Assembly (NCBI RefSeq): GCF_020379485.1 | Contig: NC_063443.1 | Coordinates: forward strand, 18,781,531 to 18,845,530 | Length of the DNA: 64,000 nucleotides | DNA from: Brassica napus | Lineage: Eukaryota; Streptophyta; Magnoliopsida; Brassicales; Brassicaceae | Direction: 5' to 3' | Made by a program: the position numbers and the translations under genes | Shown here: piece by piece, positions 39,913 through 51,545 of the stretch | Layout of the letters: each line of letters begins with the position of its first letter | Numbering within the stretch: the first letter of the stretch is position 1 | Notes under the pieces: generated by a model | Told to the model about the DNA's origin: nothing | Database searches by the model: none | The model's input: only the letters and a program-made list of their open reading frames with translations

Positions 39913-40210
39913 TGAGAAGAATTGGGGGAAAGACGGAGGAGAGAGAGAGAGAGAGTCGATCACGATGGTGCCATTGGGGAATTAAACAACCGTGGAAAGA
40001 AGAAACGAAAGCAATGACGCGGCGAAGGTTTTTTTAAAATCGTCCACGATGGTGTGAGTTCGGAGAGGAGGTTACAGTGACGGGAAGGTGATAGTTGATC
40101 AGCGACCGCGTCTAGTTAGGTGACACGTCATCGACATTGTTGCTCTGGAACGTTCTAACGTGTCGAATTACCCAATTTAGCAACCTACGTGGAATCGAAT
40201 TAATGTACTG

Positions 40211-40238
40211 TGGGCCGCATCATAGGCAGAGAGGCCCA
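40211..40238. promoter_or_regulatory. Paired site II motifs upstream of NAC gene
   Basis: TGGGCC at 40211-40216 and GGCCCA at 40233-40238 form an inverted pair about 360 bp upstream of the NAC start. They are candidate TCP-factor sites. Confidence 0.35.
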
Positions 40239-40740
40239 TTCGTTTGGCGTCAATGATAGATAAATCTTTACTGTGAATAGTATACTAGGCCTTGTATTTG
40301 AAGTGTGATTATTTATCCTTTCCAGCTGATTTGTATTCTGTAATGACTGTGTTAATATTTATATGAGAGTTTTATCTTAACAAGTGTTTGCTTCCATGAA
40401 ATTTGATAAAATTGAAGTGATTATAGTTTCTTGGCGGAGAGTAATTTCAGAATATGCATATATTTTCTAAGGTAAATAAAGTATTATAAAGTTTAAGAAG
40501 ATAATCAAATTGTTGCTCAACTGAGATCCAGGAATCTAGGAAAAGCATTCATTCCAACTAAACAGAATGTGAATAGAGTATATAATGTGACAACATTATT
40601 GTAAGCAATCACCACTGGCAATAAACTTTATTGTAACAGAAAAAGAATTAAAACAATAGACTCGACCTTCGTCACGCACTTATCATGAGCTTTAGTTTTT
40701 TCTTCGGGGATAAAGAGAGAAAATTAATTTTTTCGATCAG

Positions 40741-40787
40741 AAGTATAAAGAACGTTTTAATCAAAAAAAAAAAGTATAAAGAGAACG
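40741..40787 (+). repeat. Micro-insertion with imperfect direct repeats
   Basis: AAGTATAAAGAACGT (40741-40755) is repeated as AAGTATAAAGAGAACGT (40772-40787 region). The repeats bracket TTTAATC plus an A-run. Confidence 0.4.
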
Positions 40788-41040
40788 TGACATCAATTTT
40801 TTCTACACATTTCTTTTTGTAACAAATCGAAACTAGCAAAGTAATTATATTTTATAATTCCTCTGAAAAAGACACCCCAATGGAAAAAAAGAATCTCGCA
40901 AGTCTTTAACAAGCAAAGAATCGGTTACATACAAAAAAAAACATTTGATATACAAACAATGAATTACCACTTTCCCAGTAAATAAAAAAGAAGAAAATAT
41001 ATTAAAATGATTTTCTGTTTTTTTTAGGTTATGATGTTTA

Positions 41041-42078
41041 TCAGTAACGGCAATCCACCAAAGTAGGAGCAGACATGAGAAGACACTTTGGTTCTTCTCT
41101 TTGCATCGTTGGTTGATGTTCTTGTTCCTGTTTTTGCTTCAAAGCAAAGGTAAACCCGTTGACCCGATTCTCATCTTCGGATGCGGGTAGATTCAGATCC
41201 AAATCCAATGACACGACCGTCTTCTTAGCTCTCTTTGTAGCTGGCATCACCAAATGATCTTGACCGTCGGATATTTGATCGAACGACATAGAAGACAATG
41301 ATAACTCCGTGTTGGCAGCAGCCGTGGCCACCGTCACGGTGGTAACCGGCGCCGCAGCAATAACCACTGCGCCTCTATGCCGTCTCATGTGGCCACCTAA
41401 GGCTTGCCCGGACGTAAACTCGGCTCCACAGACTCCACATTCATGAACCTTATTGCTACCAGCCTTACCATACACGGCAAGCGATCTATTGTTATTGTTC
41501 TTGTAAATAGTTGAGGTTGTGACGAGTGAAACGGCGTCACTTTCGTAGATATTCTTCTTAACGTCAATGTTGGAATATAAGGATAACGTGGCTTTAGGTT
41601 TCTTGTGGCTAGCTCTATGGCCGCCTAAAGCCTGGAAAGAAGGGAAGGTCCGGTCACAAGTTTTGCATTGATAAACGTAGTAACCGGCTTTGCCACCACC
41701 GTTAGATGAAGAAGTCTCTAGAAACCTCCTGCTGCTAAATCTAAACGTGTTATTGTTGTTTGCTTCGTGGTTAGGTATGGGAAGAGAGTGACCTTGAGAC
41801 AAGAGGATCAAACAGTTGGCTATGTCTTGCTCTTCCTCGTCTTCTTCAGCCTTCAAAGTTGCGTTGTTGTTAGAGAACCAAGAGGCTGATGAAGATGAAG
41901 ACGTGATCACACCATCCTTTTTGGATTCTTCTAGAATGTCACGTGCATGGGAAGAAACTATAGGAGGGGCGATAGAGAAAGGAATGGGAGACTGTGGACG
42001 TTGTCGCTTTGTACGCTTCCCTTTAAAGATTAATGATTGCTCCTTTGAAGCCGCTATGGCCTCTACAAACGCTTCCAT
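41041..42078 (-). CDS. ZAT-type C2H2 zinc-finger repressor with EAR motif (At5g04390-like)
   Basis: Single-exon gene of 345 aa from the ATG at 42078. Two plant C2H2 fingers carry the QALGGH signature: residues 138-158 (CKTC...QALGGHRASH) and 214-234 (CGVC...QALGGHMRRH). An N-terminal basic block (KGKRTKRQRP, 20-29) can serve as nuclear signal. IANCLILLSQG (86-96) is the L-box, and LDLDLNL (291-297) is an EAR repression motif that recruits TOPLESS-type co-repressors. The layout is that of the C1-2i subclass (ZAT5 and relatives), usually stress-responsive. Homopolymer Ser and Asn runs are present. Position supports At5g04390; the paralogue ZAT5 (At2g28200) is the alternative. Confidence 0.92.
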   Translation of the reverse strand: MEAFVEAIAASKEQSLIFKGKRTKRQRPQSPIPFSIAPPIVSSHARDILEESKKDGVITSSSSSASWFSNNNATLKAEEDEEEQDIANCLILLSQGHSLPIPNHEANNNNTFRFSSRRFLETSSSNGGGKAGYYVYQCKTCDRTFPSFQALGGHRASHKKPKATLSLYSNIDVKKNIYESDAVSLVTTSTIYKNNNNRSLAVYGKAGSNKVHECGVCGAEFTSGQALGGHMRRHRGAVVIAAAPVTTVTVATAAANTELSLSSMSFDQISDGQDHLVMPATKRAKKTVVSLDLDLNLPASEDENRVNGFTFALKQKQEQEHQPTMQREEPKCLLMSAPTLVDCRY

Positions 42079-43349
42079 CAAGAGATGAAGATCACTAAAG
42101 GAGAAGAGGATTTGTGTTGATGTTGATTATGAAGAAGTTTAAGAATGAGATATATGCATATATAGTAATGTGTTAAGAGGAAGATGTGTGTGGGATGGAG
42201 AGAGATGTGTGGAGAGATGGATACATAAATAGTGAGTGATATAGGAAGAGACAAGTCAAAGAGAGACACCAGACATATATAAGAAAAAACTTTGCAAGTG
42301 TGTGAATATGTTTGGACTTGTCTTTTTGTAGCCTCTAAAATTTTAGTAATTCTGTTATTGTCTCTCTCTTCTAGTATTTACCCAACTTGGCAAACTAATC
42401 ACAAGACAATGAGATAAAGAGAGAGAAAGAGTGTGTGTAATAATTTGCAACAAAACGTGCCAATTTAGACAATATCTATAGTATTATTTGTTTATTCCAC
42501 TTCATTATCCGTGTTGTTACTCTGTGTACCTATTTATTTTGGGTATGAACACATATCAAATAGTTTAGTAGTTTTTTTTGTTGTTGTTAAAATTAGTTTT
42601 CACTTTGATATGTACGTTAACAAATTTTAGGCATCACTTCAAAATAGTCATTACAAGATAGAATATCACAAAAGTATATCTAATTATATGATTTAACATT
42701 ATATATTTAGTTTTAATATTTAGACATGATTGTTTTTGTAAATTTCAATGATAAAACTTCACTATTTTAAAAATTATCTTAGAGAATATGTAGTTTGTAT
42801 CTTACATTGTAATTGTTGATTTATTTTTCTGACAAATCCTATCAAGTTTTAATCTACAATCTAGTTCTAAATCAAATCAAACGCATTCTAAATTTGTTCT
42901 AAAACTGTATATATATTATTAAAGAAAAAATAAATGAAGGAAGGGAAGGAGTAATGGTAAGTGCAATGCAAGCCTGTCCCTCACGGAATCTACGGCTCGC
43001 CCTTCATCTATCTCTACCACTACTCCACTCCATCTATCATTATTTGTTCCTTTCTTTTAAAATATTTCTCTTACATATATATACGTGTACACGTCTATAC
43101 GTAAATGTGTATTGAAAAAACATTATCTAAAATTGTCTGAAAACTGACTCTAAACAACCAAAGGCCAACCAATTTGTCTCAAGGCTACGATAATTAGACT
43201 TCAAGCAAGATTCAAGTCAGTTGCACAAAAAAAAAAAGCAAGATTCAAGTCAATAATATTTGTCTAGTGATGATGTTTATTAAACCGGTACAAAATATCC
43301 TAAAGTTGTTTAAAAGAAGGGGGAATCGAATTTCACCATTATATATTGT
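42079..43349. other. Upstream region of the zinc-finger gene
   Basis: The proximal part is GA-rich on the plus strand and likely the leader and promoter. Further out it is AT-rich with the micro-insertion at 43204-43252. No gene. Confidence 0.5.
43204..43252 (+). repeat. Micro-insertion with 16-bp direct repeats
   Basis: AGCAAGATTCAAGTCA is exact at 43204-43219 and 43237-43252. The 17-bp insert between them is GTTGCAC followed by ten A. It is a clear target-duplication pattern around a minimal poly(A) insertion. Confidence 0.6.
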
Positions 43350-44046
43350 AGGGGTGGGCGTTCGGGTACCCGTTCGGGTTCGGGTCGGGTATTTCGGATT
43401 TTCGGATATTTCGGTATAGAGGTGTAGAACCCGTTCGGGTATTTCTGTACTTCGGGTCGGGTTCGGGTATTTTAAGTTCGGTTTCGGTTATTTCGGATCG
43501 GGTTCGGATATTTAGATTTTGAAGAAAAAAAAATAAAAATTTTCATTTCTCAAATTTCTTGTATTTAAATATATAACTTTTCACTTAACTATTTTTTATT
43601 TTTAATAGATTGCATGGTTAATATATTTGGACATAACATTTTCAAACTAAAAAGACATTAATTTGGTTATTGTTTTTAAATTTTGGATGTAACTTTTTGT
43701 TAATTGCTGAAATAAGAAGTTTGACATGCATTTTAAGCGAATAGCAAATCATCTTCTACGTAATTGTATGTATATCATATGAATTTAAAGTATGTGTAGT
43801 ATCAATATAAATATTTTATATAAAATGAAAGATGTAAACTATAAATATAAGGTTAATTATCATATGTTCGGTTATTTTTGGATATCCATTCGGGTTCGGA
43901 TATTACCCGTTCGGGTTCGGATATCCAATCTCTCCTAATTCAATACCCGTTCGGATATTTTGCTACTTCGGTTCGGATTTCGGTTCGGATTTTTCGGATC
44001 GGGTTCGGGTGCCACTTCGGATTTCGGGTAAAATGCCCACCCCTAA
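43350..44046. mobile_element. hAT-like non-autonomous element, AGGGGTGGGC ends
   Basis: The left end AGGGGTGGGCGTTCGGG and the right end, ending in GCCCACCCCTAA, are inverted, with dense TTCGGGTTCGGG/TTCGGATAT subterminal repeats. TATATTGT flanks it at 43342-43349 and 44047-44054, an 8-bp duplication. The interior is AT-rich with no transposase. The exact ends are ambiguous by one or two bases. Confidence 0.65.
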
Positions 44047-44492
44047 TATATTGTATAAATTCACTTTGCACATAGAATATTACGTTAATAAAGTGTAAAA
44101 TGGAGAGATAAATACAAATTTATATCATAAATAACCACATGTTGGCGTGTGTATGTGCAGATCGAAAGTATATACGGATTCCGTTAACGGATGCATGATG
44201 CGAAGAGCACCCACTCCACGTAAAGAATATTACCAAGTAGCAAGCAATCAGCAAGTGCAGCTAATCGTATCTTCAAGAGTTAATTATCTTATTTTTATAT
44301 ATTTGTAATACCAGAAATCTATTGTACATGCTCCTCTCCGCCGCTTTAGTATTTTTCTGCGATATAATAATTCTCCCATGAAAATACTATTATTGATATG
44401 ATTATGGATTAAAAGAAATCGAATGATATCATTGATAATGATGTGTGATATATAACAAATTAAGCTTAGAAGTTCTATTAAAGAAGTAGATA

Positions 44493-44715
44493 AACCAAGT
44501 TGCTTTGGTCTAGTGGTATAGGAGCTCCAGCTGGAGTGTCCGCCCCTGGGTTCGAGCCTTGGCCACTGCGGAATTTACATATGGGCTGCAGCATCCGAGA
44601 CCGAAGACCGTTACACGGTGAGCCACATGGTGACGTCCTGGCAGCGTCCATGCTCACTTCGGTCTCTAGTCTGGACCACCTCGGTGGGGTCAGGATACTC
44701 GGTTAGCAAAAAAAA
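44493..44715 (+). mobile_element. tRNA-derived SINE with 16-bp target duplication
   Basis: The head contains pol III promoter boxes: box A-like TGGTCTAGTGGTATAGG (about 44506-44522) and box B-like GGGTTCGAGCC (about 44549-44559). A tRNA-unrelated body follows and ends in an A-run. ATTAAAGAAGTAGATA is exact on both sides (44477-44492 and 44716-44731). Length and layout fit Brassicaceae SINEs of the S1 type. The intact duplication suggests a young insertion. Confidence 0.85.
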
Positions 44716-44731
44716 ATTAAAGAAGTAGATA

Positions 44732-45296
44732 GATAATAAATTAAGCTTAGAAGCTCTTTTGTAGAAGTGGGGATTAATTGAAAATGTTAAGATGAAATAT
44801 GCTATATATAACTAAAATGAGGCAAAAATATATCTAATATAGGGTCTACTATCCATTTATTGGGAGACTAATTAGGTTAGTAGCTAAATAATTATATAAA
44901 GAAAAAAGATAGTGGCTAGTCATTGCATGCGTACTCCCAATGATTAGGGAAGAGTACCGACTTGATAACATGGACGGCATGTAGGCATTGTATATCTATA
45001 CATATTATTGCATATGTATATAGTTGATTAATAGGTACATGCAAAAATCCTTAACTGTTGATAAATAGAGCGAGAAAGAGTAGTGGGAGAGTTAAGGAGC
45101 ACAACTCGTTTCTCTAAGGATCATTATCGAGTGTGTGTGAGCCTCTACTTAATCTCGTGTCTATTTCATGGTCGCACGTTCACAAATCCACATTTACAAA
45201 ATAAAACAACAATATATGACACAAATTACAAGCCAATAAGTATATTTGATCTTGAATATGACACACACAAATTAATCATCAATACTTAAACAGAAG
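44732..45296. other. Spacer downstream of SABATH copy 1
   Basis: AT-rich. Its start repeats the AAATTAAGCTTAGAAG sequence found just left of the SINE (near 44457), a local duplication older than or linked with the insertion. No gene. Confidence 0.45.
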
Positions 45297-48200
45297 TTAT
45301 TTCCGGATCAATGAAACGACTAGAGAGACACTCGTCTTGATCCTACAGCTTGCATGCTGAGACACACGAAGCGCATACTTGTTAAACAATGTGTCAATAT
45401 TGATGTCATCTCCAAAGTGAGCAATGAGCATCCTCTCAGTCACTGCTCTTATGCAACTAGCTTCTTTTTGCCCTGCTTTAACTCCATATGATTGCAAGCT
45501 ACAGTCTTCAACACTATGACCAAGATCAAATCCGTGTGTGTCCAAGTCGTTTATTTTGAAGGAATTCTCTTTTCTTATTAGATCTGTCACTTCTTCTTTG
45601 CTCGGATCATAAAACGGCATCTTGAACGAACTTACCTTCGATGCACTCACAATACCCTACATAAATAGACCACAAACGATTAAATATATGAAGTAAAAAT
45701 ATTTATATTTTTTAAACATATTTAAAATTAGTACCTCGAGAACTAGATCATGGAGAGATTCGGATAGCAGTGTCCAGAAATGGCAGCAATCCCTATACAA
45801 TGGATCATCAAGAGTCTTTCTCCCAATTAACGTGAGAACCATGCGTCCATTAGATACCATCTCTTCAGAGCGCATTCTTAGAAATGTCGTAAAATCTTTT
45901 TGGAATTGATTCAAGTAAGCCTTGTATTCACTTAGAGGACTTGAACTTGTTATGTACACACTCATCTTGTTCTTCTCCAGTCCTTCCGGAACCTTATAAG
46001 ACCAAAATTCCATTGTTAGAAGCTTATATTTATATATTGATAAATGTGTGTATAATTAAACGGAACGTTATAACTAAGTATTTATAATATTAATTAAGAC
46101 CTTAGAGAGAAAGTGAATACTGTAAACTGAATGTACGAGATGGAGACTCTTGCGAGAGAAGAGCCTCGAGTAAAAGGAATAAGGTACGGCAGACACGAAG
46201 CACGATCCTTCTCTTGTGAGCTTCTTGTTGAAGGAAGTTATGAACTTGAAAGTTGTGTTGAAATCGTTACTAGGGAGATCATTCAGACAACAATCTATCT
46301 CTGGTGGGTTTTTGTTCCACTCTTTACATAATGCATTAATTGTGTTGACGATCTCAGACATCGCCAAAAATGTGTTTTGTCCGGATGAACATCCCAAGTC
46401 TGCTACTTTAATGCATCTAGGAAAGTCCAAGTTTTTCATCATTTCTTTGGTGTTTTCAACCAACACTCTTTTGGACCTTGATAAAACTCTTTTCTGAAAT
46501 TCAAAAAACATATTGTATTTTTTTTTAATTTGGTAGCTAGTAAAACATTTGGGTGTCATATTTATATGTTCACACTTTGGAGAAGTAGTTAGGCAACTGA
46601 TTATTTGTATATATGTATGCATATATAAAACCTGAAGAAGAGAATTGGTTGAGTAACTGTTGTCTCCATCTCCTCCGCTCATGCTAAGAGCACTCACAAA
46701 AGAGTATCCACTACTTCTCTCGTCATCGCCATTAGACTTCTCATTATCACTCTTACAACCACAGCTGCATGTATAATATACACACGCATTGAAGATGAAT
46801 CCAACATTAAAAGAAGGAGGATTGGTGCGGATGAATATTTAATGACAAACATTATGCTTTTATAAATGCAACTAATAAAGTGATTATTAGATCAGCAAAT
46901 GATTTACATATATAATTATCAAATAAAATTAGTATATGACATATAATTTGCTTATTTTTGAATAATATAAATATAAATATATATTTATAATATATATATG
47001 CATATTGATTTTTATTTTTATTGACAATAATGAATTATATTAACTATAAATTTAATTATATTTAAAATGTGAAATAATTTTATTTAAAAAATATATATAA
47101 AAACTAATTTTAAATATTATTTTTTAAAAGTAACTCTTATTTTAAAAATTAATTTAAAAAAATAGTTGGATATAAATATTTTTTTATATTATTAGATAAT
47201 ATAAATTAATTATTTAAATTATTTTAAAAAAAGTTTATATTCTAAATGCAAATAATGTACCAAAAGCTTTAAATGCTTTTTAATCATTGTTGATTGAATA
47301 ATAAGAAGTATAATGTTTATTCTAATGCTATGCCAATCAAATCCTTATAGAGAGACAATTAGTACACTTTAATGTTGTAAAAAAGGAGCTGCAAAAATAA
47401 GAGAGCTGCAACTCTATTTTATAGAAGGGAACCTTGATGAAATTTCATTATAAATAAACAAAAAAATCTTTTTGATGGAATATATTGTTTTTAACGTGAT
47501 ATCTCCATTGTTCTTAAATGAGATTTCTTATCCGTATCTACAGAAAAATGACATTGGGAATCGTTTCTTCTTAGAGTTATCTGGACTAATGAACTGTAGA
47601 AAGCTTCTAGACGAAGATAATGTTAATGTAACACTACAAGAAAACAGCGACATACTGAGGGAAAATATCGTCGGTATGTCGTCGGAATAACGCTATTCCG
47701 ACGACATACCGACGAAAAAAGTCCTCGAAAATAACTCCTCGGAATTTCATTTTTCCTCGGAAATTCCTCGGAAATTTCCGACGGAATTCCGAGGAAACGA
47801 ATTTCCGAGGAAATTCCGAGGACCACAAGTTCGTCGGAATTTCCTCGGAATATTCCGAGGAAGATGTTGTCGGAATATCCCGAGGGATACACTTCCTCGG
47901 AATATTTCCAAAATTAAAAAAAAAATATAAATTTATTTTTTTAAATTGAAATTCGAAAATATAAAACTAAAATTGAAATAGAAAATATATTTAAAATACA
48001 AAAAAAATAAAATAGTTTTTATAAATAAAAAAAATGTTTTATAAATACAAAATTAGTTATAATAAATATAAATATTTTTATAAATATGAAATCATCTTTT
48101 TATAAATACAAAATAGTTTTTATAAATACAAAAAAAACTAAAATAGTTTTTATAAATAAAAAAATGTTTTATAAATACAAAATTAGTTATAATAAATATA

Positions 48201-51200
48201 AATATTTTTATAAATATGAAATCATCTTTTTATAAATACAAAATAGTTTTTATAAATACAAAAAATAATAAAATAGTGTTTATAAATCAAAAAAATGTTT
48301 TATAAATACAAAATTAGTTTTAATAAATATAAATATTTTTATAAATATGAAATCATCTTTTTATAAATACAAAATAGTTTTTATAAATACAAAAAATAAT
48401 AAAATAGTGTTTATAATAAAAAAAATGTTTTATAAATACAAAATTAGTTTTAATAAATATAAAATAGTATAAAAATTAAAAAAATAGTTTAAATAAATCA
48501 CAAAAACAGTTAATAATTACAAAAAATAGTTTTAAAAATATTTAAAATGTTAAATAATTACAAAAAATAGTTTTCATAATATTAAAAATGTTTAATAAAT
48601 ATAGAAATTTATATTTTATATATAAAATACATAAAACGTTTTATAACCACAAAAAAATGATTTTAAATATTATATATATGATTTTTAATCTTAAAAAAAG
48701 TTTTATAGATTTTAAAAATGTTTAATAAATATATAAATGAATTTAAAATGCAAAAAATAGATTTTATATACAAAAAACGTTTTCAATATATATATATAAT
48801 TACAAATTCGATTTTTATAACCACAAAATTAATAAAAACTAAAAAAAAAAATTCAAATCAAGTGATACAAATCAAATCTACCATTCACCCTAACAAAATC
48901 TATAAATCTACCATTCACCCTAACAAAATCTATAAATCTCATTCCAAAATCATCAAATCTACTTAAAAACCATACAAATCTAACCTAAAAGAGTGGGATA
49001 GGGTTCATACATGAGGATTAGGGTGGAAATCGCGAGGGAGAAGAGAGAAAGCGCCGCAAATCGCAAGGGAGAAGAGAGGAGTCGACGAAATCGCAGGAGA
49101 AAGAGAGATTGCGGCGGAGAGAAATGGGGAAGAAGGTCGGGCTCGACCTAATAAAATGAGGGGTCCGACGGAAATTATCCGTCGGAATTTCCTCGGAAAT
49201 ATTTACTATATCCGTCGGAATTTCCTCGGAAATCATTAATTCAATTTTCGCGAAATATTTGGCGGCTTGGTTTACCCGGTTAAATGAAAATATTCCGAGG
49301 AACCAGGTTTCCTCGGAATTTCCTCGGAATTTACCGAGGAAATTCCGAGGAACCAGGGTTTGGGGTTTCAAAACATCGATTATTTTCGCCGTATTTCATT
49401 TCTTATACAATTATAATGCATACCATTGAGGATTCTTTGTATAGATGATCATAAACCATGAAATAACAAAATTTCAAAAATAATTGTAAGTATTCTCTTT
49501 ACCGTTTGTTAAAGTGTATAAGTGTTTCTCTTATGTTGTATGGTTTTCGTTCATGCAATCGTAAAAGTGTTTGTTATTGGGTAAAACACCAAAGTTTGAC
49601 TTCATAATCTGATTAAGACACTTAATGAAGGTTATATACGTGTTATTCAATCCGTAAAACGTTGTTTTCGGTTTAAAATCCCAAGTTCCTCGAAATTTCC
49701 TCGGAATTTTCCGAGGGAATTCCGAGGAAAACTCTATCGTCGTCGTAATTTCCTCGGAAAATTCCGAGGAAATTCCGAGGAACCAGGTTTCTTCGGAATT
49801 TCCTCGGAATTTACCGAGGAAATTCCGAGGAACCAGGGTTTGGGGTTTCAAAACATCGATTATTTTCGCCGTATTTCATTTCTTATACAATTATAATGCA
49901 TACCATTGAGGATTCTTTGTATAGATGATCATAAACCATGAAATAACAAAATTTCAAAAATAATTGTAAGTATTCTCTTTACCGTTTGTTAAAGTGTATA
50001 AGTGTTTCTCTTATGTTGTATGGTTTTCGTTCATGCAATCGTAAAAGTGTTTGTTATTGGGTAAAACACCAAAGTTTGACTTCATAATCTGGTTAAGACA
50101 CTTAATGAAAGTTATATACGTGTTATTCAATCCGTAAAACGTTGTTTTTGGTTTAAAACCCCAAGTTCCTCGGAATTTCCTCGGAATTTTCCGAGGGAAT
50201 TCCGAGGAAAACTCTATCATCGTCGGAATTTCCTCGGAAAACTCCGAGGAAATTCCGAGGAAAAGGAATGTATAATCAAATCTCTAAATCGACAAGATCT
50301 ATTCCGAGGAAATTCCGAGGAAAACCTTTCTGCCCTCGGAATTTCCTCGGAATTTTTAAAATCCCCCCAACGGCTCTCTAACGTCTATAATATTTCCTCG
50401 GAATTCATCGATTTTTTCCTAGGAATACTATTTTCCTCGGTATTCCGTCGGAATATTCCGACGAACTGAATTTTCCTCGGTATTCCGTCGGAATATTCCG
50501 ACGAACTGAATTTTCCTCGGAATTCCGTCGGTATATTCCGAGGAAATTCCGAGGAAGCCAAATTTTGTGTTTCCTCGGAATTGCCTCGGAAATTCCTCGG
50601 TATATTCCGAGGAATTCATTTTCCGTCGGAACGTCCGTCAGAATACCGCTGTTTTCTTGTAGTGTAAGGGTGCTGTGACGCTAGTTGATTGGTTCAGTGA
50701 TCAGGTGATCAGTATCCCCCATGCCCTGGCCTTGTTGTGGGTTCGTACTCTCATATGAGAGCACACGAATATGTGATCTACATTTAGATAAGTGGCACGC
50801 GAAAAGAGACGAGCCATGTGTTAATAATGTTCACGTAGAAATATCAGTTTCTGTTTTTTGTTTTGTTTTTTTGGGGTAAAATATCAGTTTCTCTTCTCTG
50901 TTATCGAATAATTTTTACAAGCAAACTGAATTAGTTCTTTTTTAACCAAAAAAATATCTCCATACGACTTATTTACAGAAAATCCTTTGAATAATATCAG
51001 AAACATGGCTAAAACATATTTTCTTGTTTTTTAAACTTCCGTTTAGATGTAGCAACAAATATATTTGTTTCAAAAATAACCATCACTATAATATCCGAAA
51101 GATAATGATGCATACATAACTCTTTGAAATTTGATCTGAAATAACATTATCATCAAAACAAGACCAAATTTTTGATGAATTATTCCGAAACTTCACATCT

Positions 51201-51436
51201 ACATATGATTGATCCTAAACAACTGAAAAACAGATGAACTAATGATTTATTTTATTGTAATGTTTGAATAGAAAAAAAAGAAACACAGCAAAATTCTTCA
51301 TGGTTATTTGCAAGATCAATTGACTAATTTCCCCCAAGTACTTTACAATACCTACTCGACTACTGGACCAGGATAAAAGATGAATGGAAGAGACAAACCT
51401 CGAATAAGGATTGGTGTTGATGAATGTTGAATCCAT
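45297..51436 (-). CDS. SABATH carboxyl methyltransferase, copy 1 (NAMT1-like), with transposon in intron 1
   Basis: SABATH enzymes transfer a methyl group from S-adenosylmethionine to small-molecule carboxyl groups. Exons are 51399-51436, 46632-46764, 46101-46493, 45735-45992 and 45297-45656, giving 393 aa. Exons 2-5 are secure: NSYSTNSLLQ (with the Gln that contacts the carboxylate), [12 protein letters not shown] (SAM loop), NDLPSNDFNTTF and SFYSRLFSRKSLH. Exon 1 (MDSTFINTNPYS) is the only nearby ATG exon with a donor (AG|GTTTGT) of the phase needed; other GTs there would break the frame. It lies about 4.6 kb upstream, with a whole CACTA element in between. Where active-site Trp is usual in SAMT/JMT (…LHWLS), this copy has IHFLS (Phe). 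VSAVPYSFY replaces the usual VSGVPGSFY. The substrate is unknown; synteny with At5g04370/04380 suggests nicotinate or a benzoate-type acid. Confidence 0.75.
46765..47628. other. Intron 1 of SABATH copy 1, proximal part
   Basis: Extremely AT-rich intron sequence between exon 2 and the CACTA element. No coding or repeat unit was recognised. Confidence 0.5.
48000..48470. repeat. ~130-bp AT-rich tandem repeat (about 4 units) in CACTA
   Basis: ATGTTTTATAAATACAAAAT recurs at 48034, 48164, 48295 and 48425, a period of 130-131 bp. It is accompanied by the same downstream text, including ATATGAAATCATC in the first three units. Confidence 0.75.
49341..50300. repeat. 480-bp tandem duplication in CACTA
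   Basis: The block starting GGAACCAGGGTTTGGGGTTT at about 49349 recurs at about 49829 with very few differences over more than 400 bp. Period is 480 bp. Near-identity implies a recent duplication. Confidence 0.8.
50668..50820 (+). mobile_element. Possible SINE remnant
   Basis: TTGGTTCAGTGATCAGG (about 50688-50704) resembles a pol III box A, and GGGTTCGTACTC (about 50738-50749) resembles box B. No tail or target duplication could be defined. It abuts the right end of the CACTA element. Confidence 0.3.
50839..50892 (-). repeat. T-rich micro-insertion with 14-bp direct repeats
   Basis: AAATATCAGTTTCT is exact at 50839-50852 and 50879-50892. The insert is T-rich and ends TTTTTTTGGGGTA; its complement TACCCC-A matches the insert at 13757-13776. 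Confidence 0.5.
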
Positions 51437-51537
51437 TGTTCGCACTATCACTTTAAGCTAGCTCAAGTACTGAAATCAAAGACGATAGGTACCACTACAC
51501 GTTATGTTGTATAAGAAGGCTATGTCCTCGCACACTT

Positions 51538-51545
51538 TATTTATA
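51538..51545 (-). promoter_or_regulatory. TATA box of SABATH copy 1
   Basis: TATAAATA on the minus strand lies about 100 bp upstream of the exon 1 ATG at 51436. It supports exon 1 as the real 5' end of copy 1, beyond the CACTA-bearing intron. Confidence 0.5.

Larger units (their letters stand above)
39913..41040. other. Spacer between NAC gene and zinc-finger gene
   Basis: NAC promoter, then AT-rich DNA and the zinc-finger gene's 3' flank. It contains the micro-insertion at 40741-40787. A second NAC gene recalled at this place in Arabidopsis (At5g04400) is not seen. Confidence 0.45.
47632..50664. mobile_element. Complete non-autonomous CACTA transposon, 3,033 bp
   Basis: The element begins CACTACAAGAAAACAGCG and ends with its exact inverse complement, CGCTGTTTTCTTGTAGTG. 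TAA at 47629-47631 and 50665-50667 is the 3-bp target duplication, diagnostic for CACTA (En/Spm-class) elements. Subterminal regions at both ends are packed with TTCCGAGGAA / TTCCTCGGAA units in both orientations. These are the likely transposase-binding sites, here also palindromic. The interior is AT-rich tandem repeats plus a 480-bp duplication. No transposase frame remains; the predicted frames are translations of the repeats. Confidence 0.92.

Noticed and set aside
44500..44580. Possible tRNA gene
   Set aside because: Box A and B are present but no cloverleaf with acceptor stem can be closed, and the sequence continues into a SINE body with tail and target duplication.
46131..46497. Plus-strand frames over the SABATH exons
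   Set aside because: Antisense shadows that recur at the same place in every copy because the coding strand is conserved.
49018..50619. Several minus-strand open frames rich in FPRKFRGNSEE-type sequence
   Set aside because: They are translations of the TTCCGAGGAA repeats inside the CACTA element, with no independent coding evidence.
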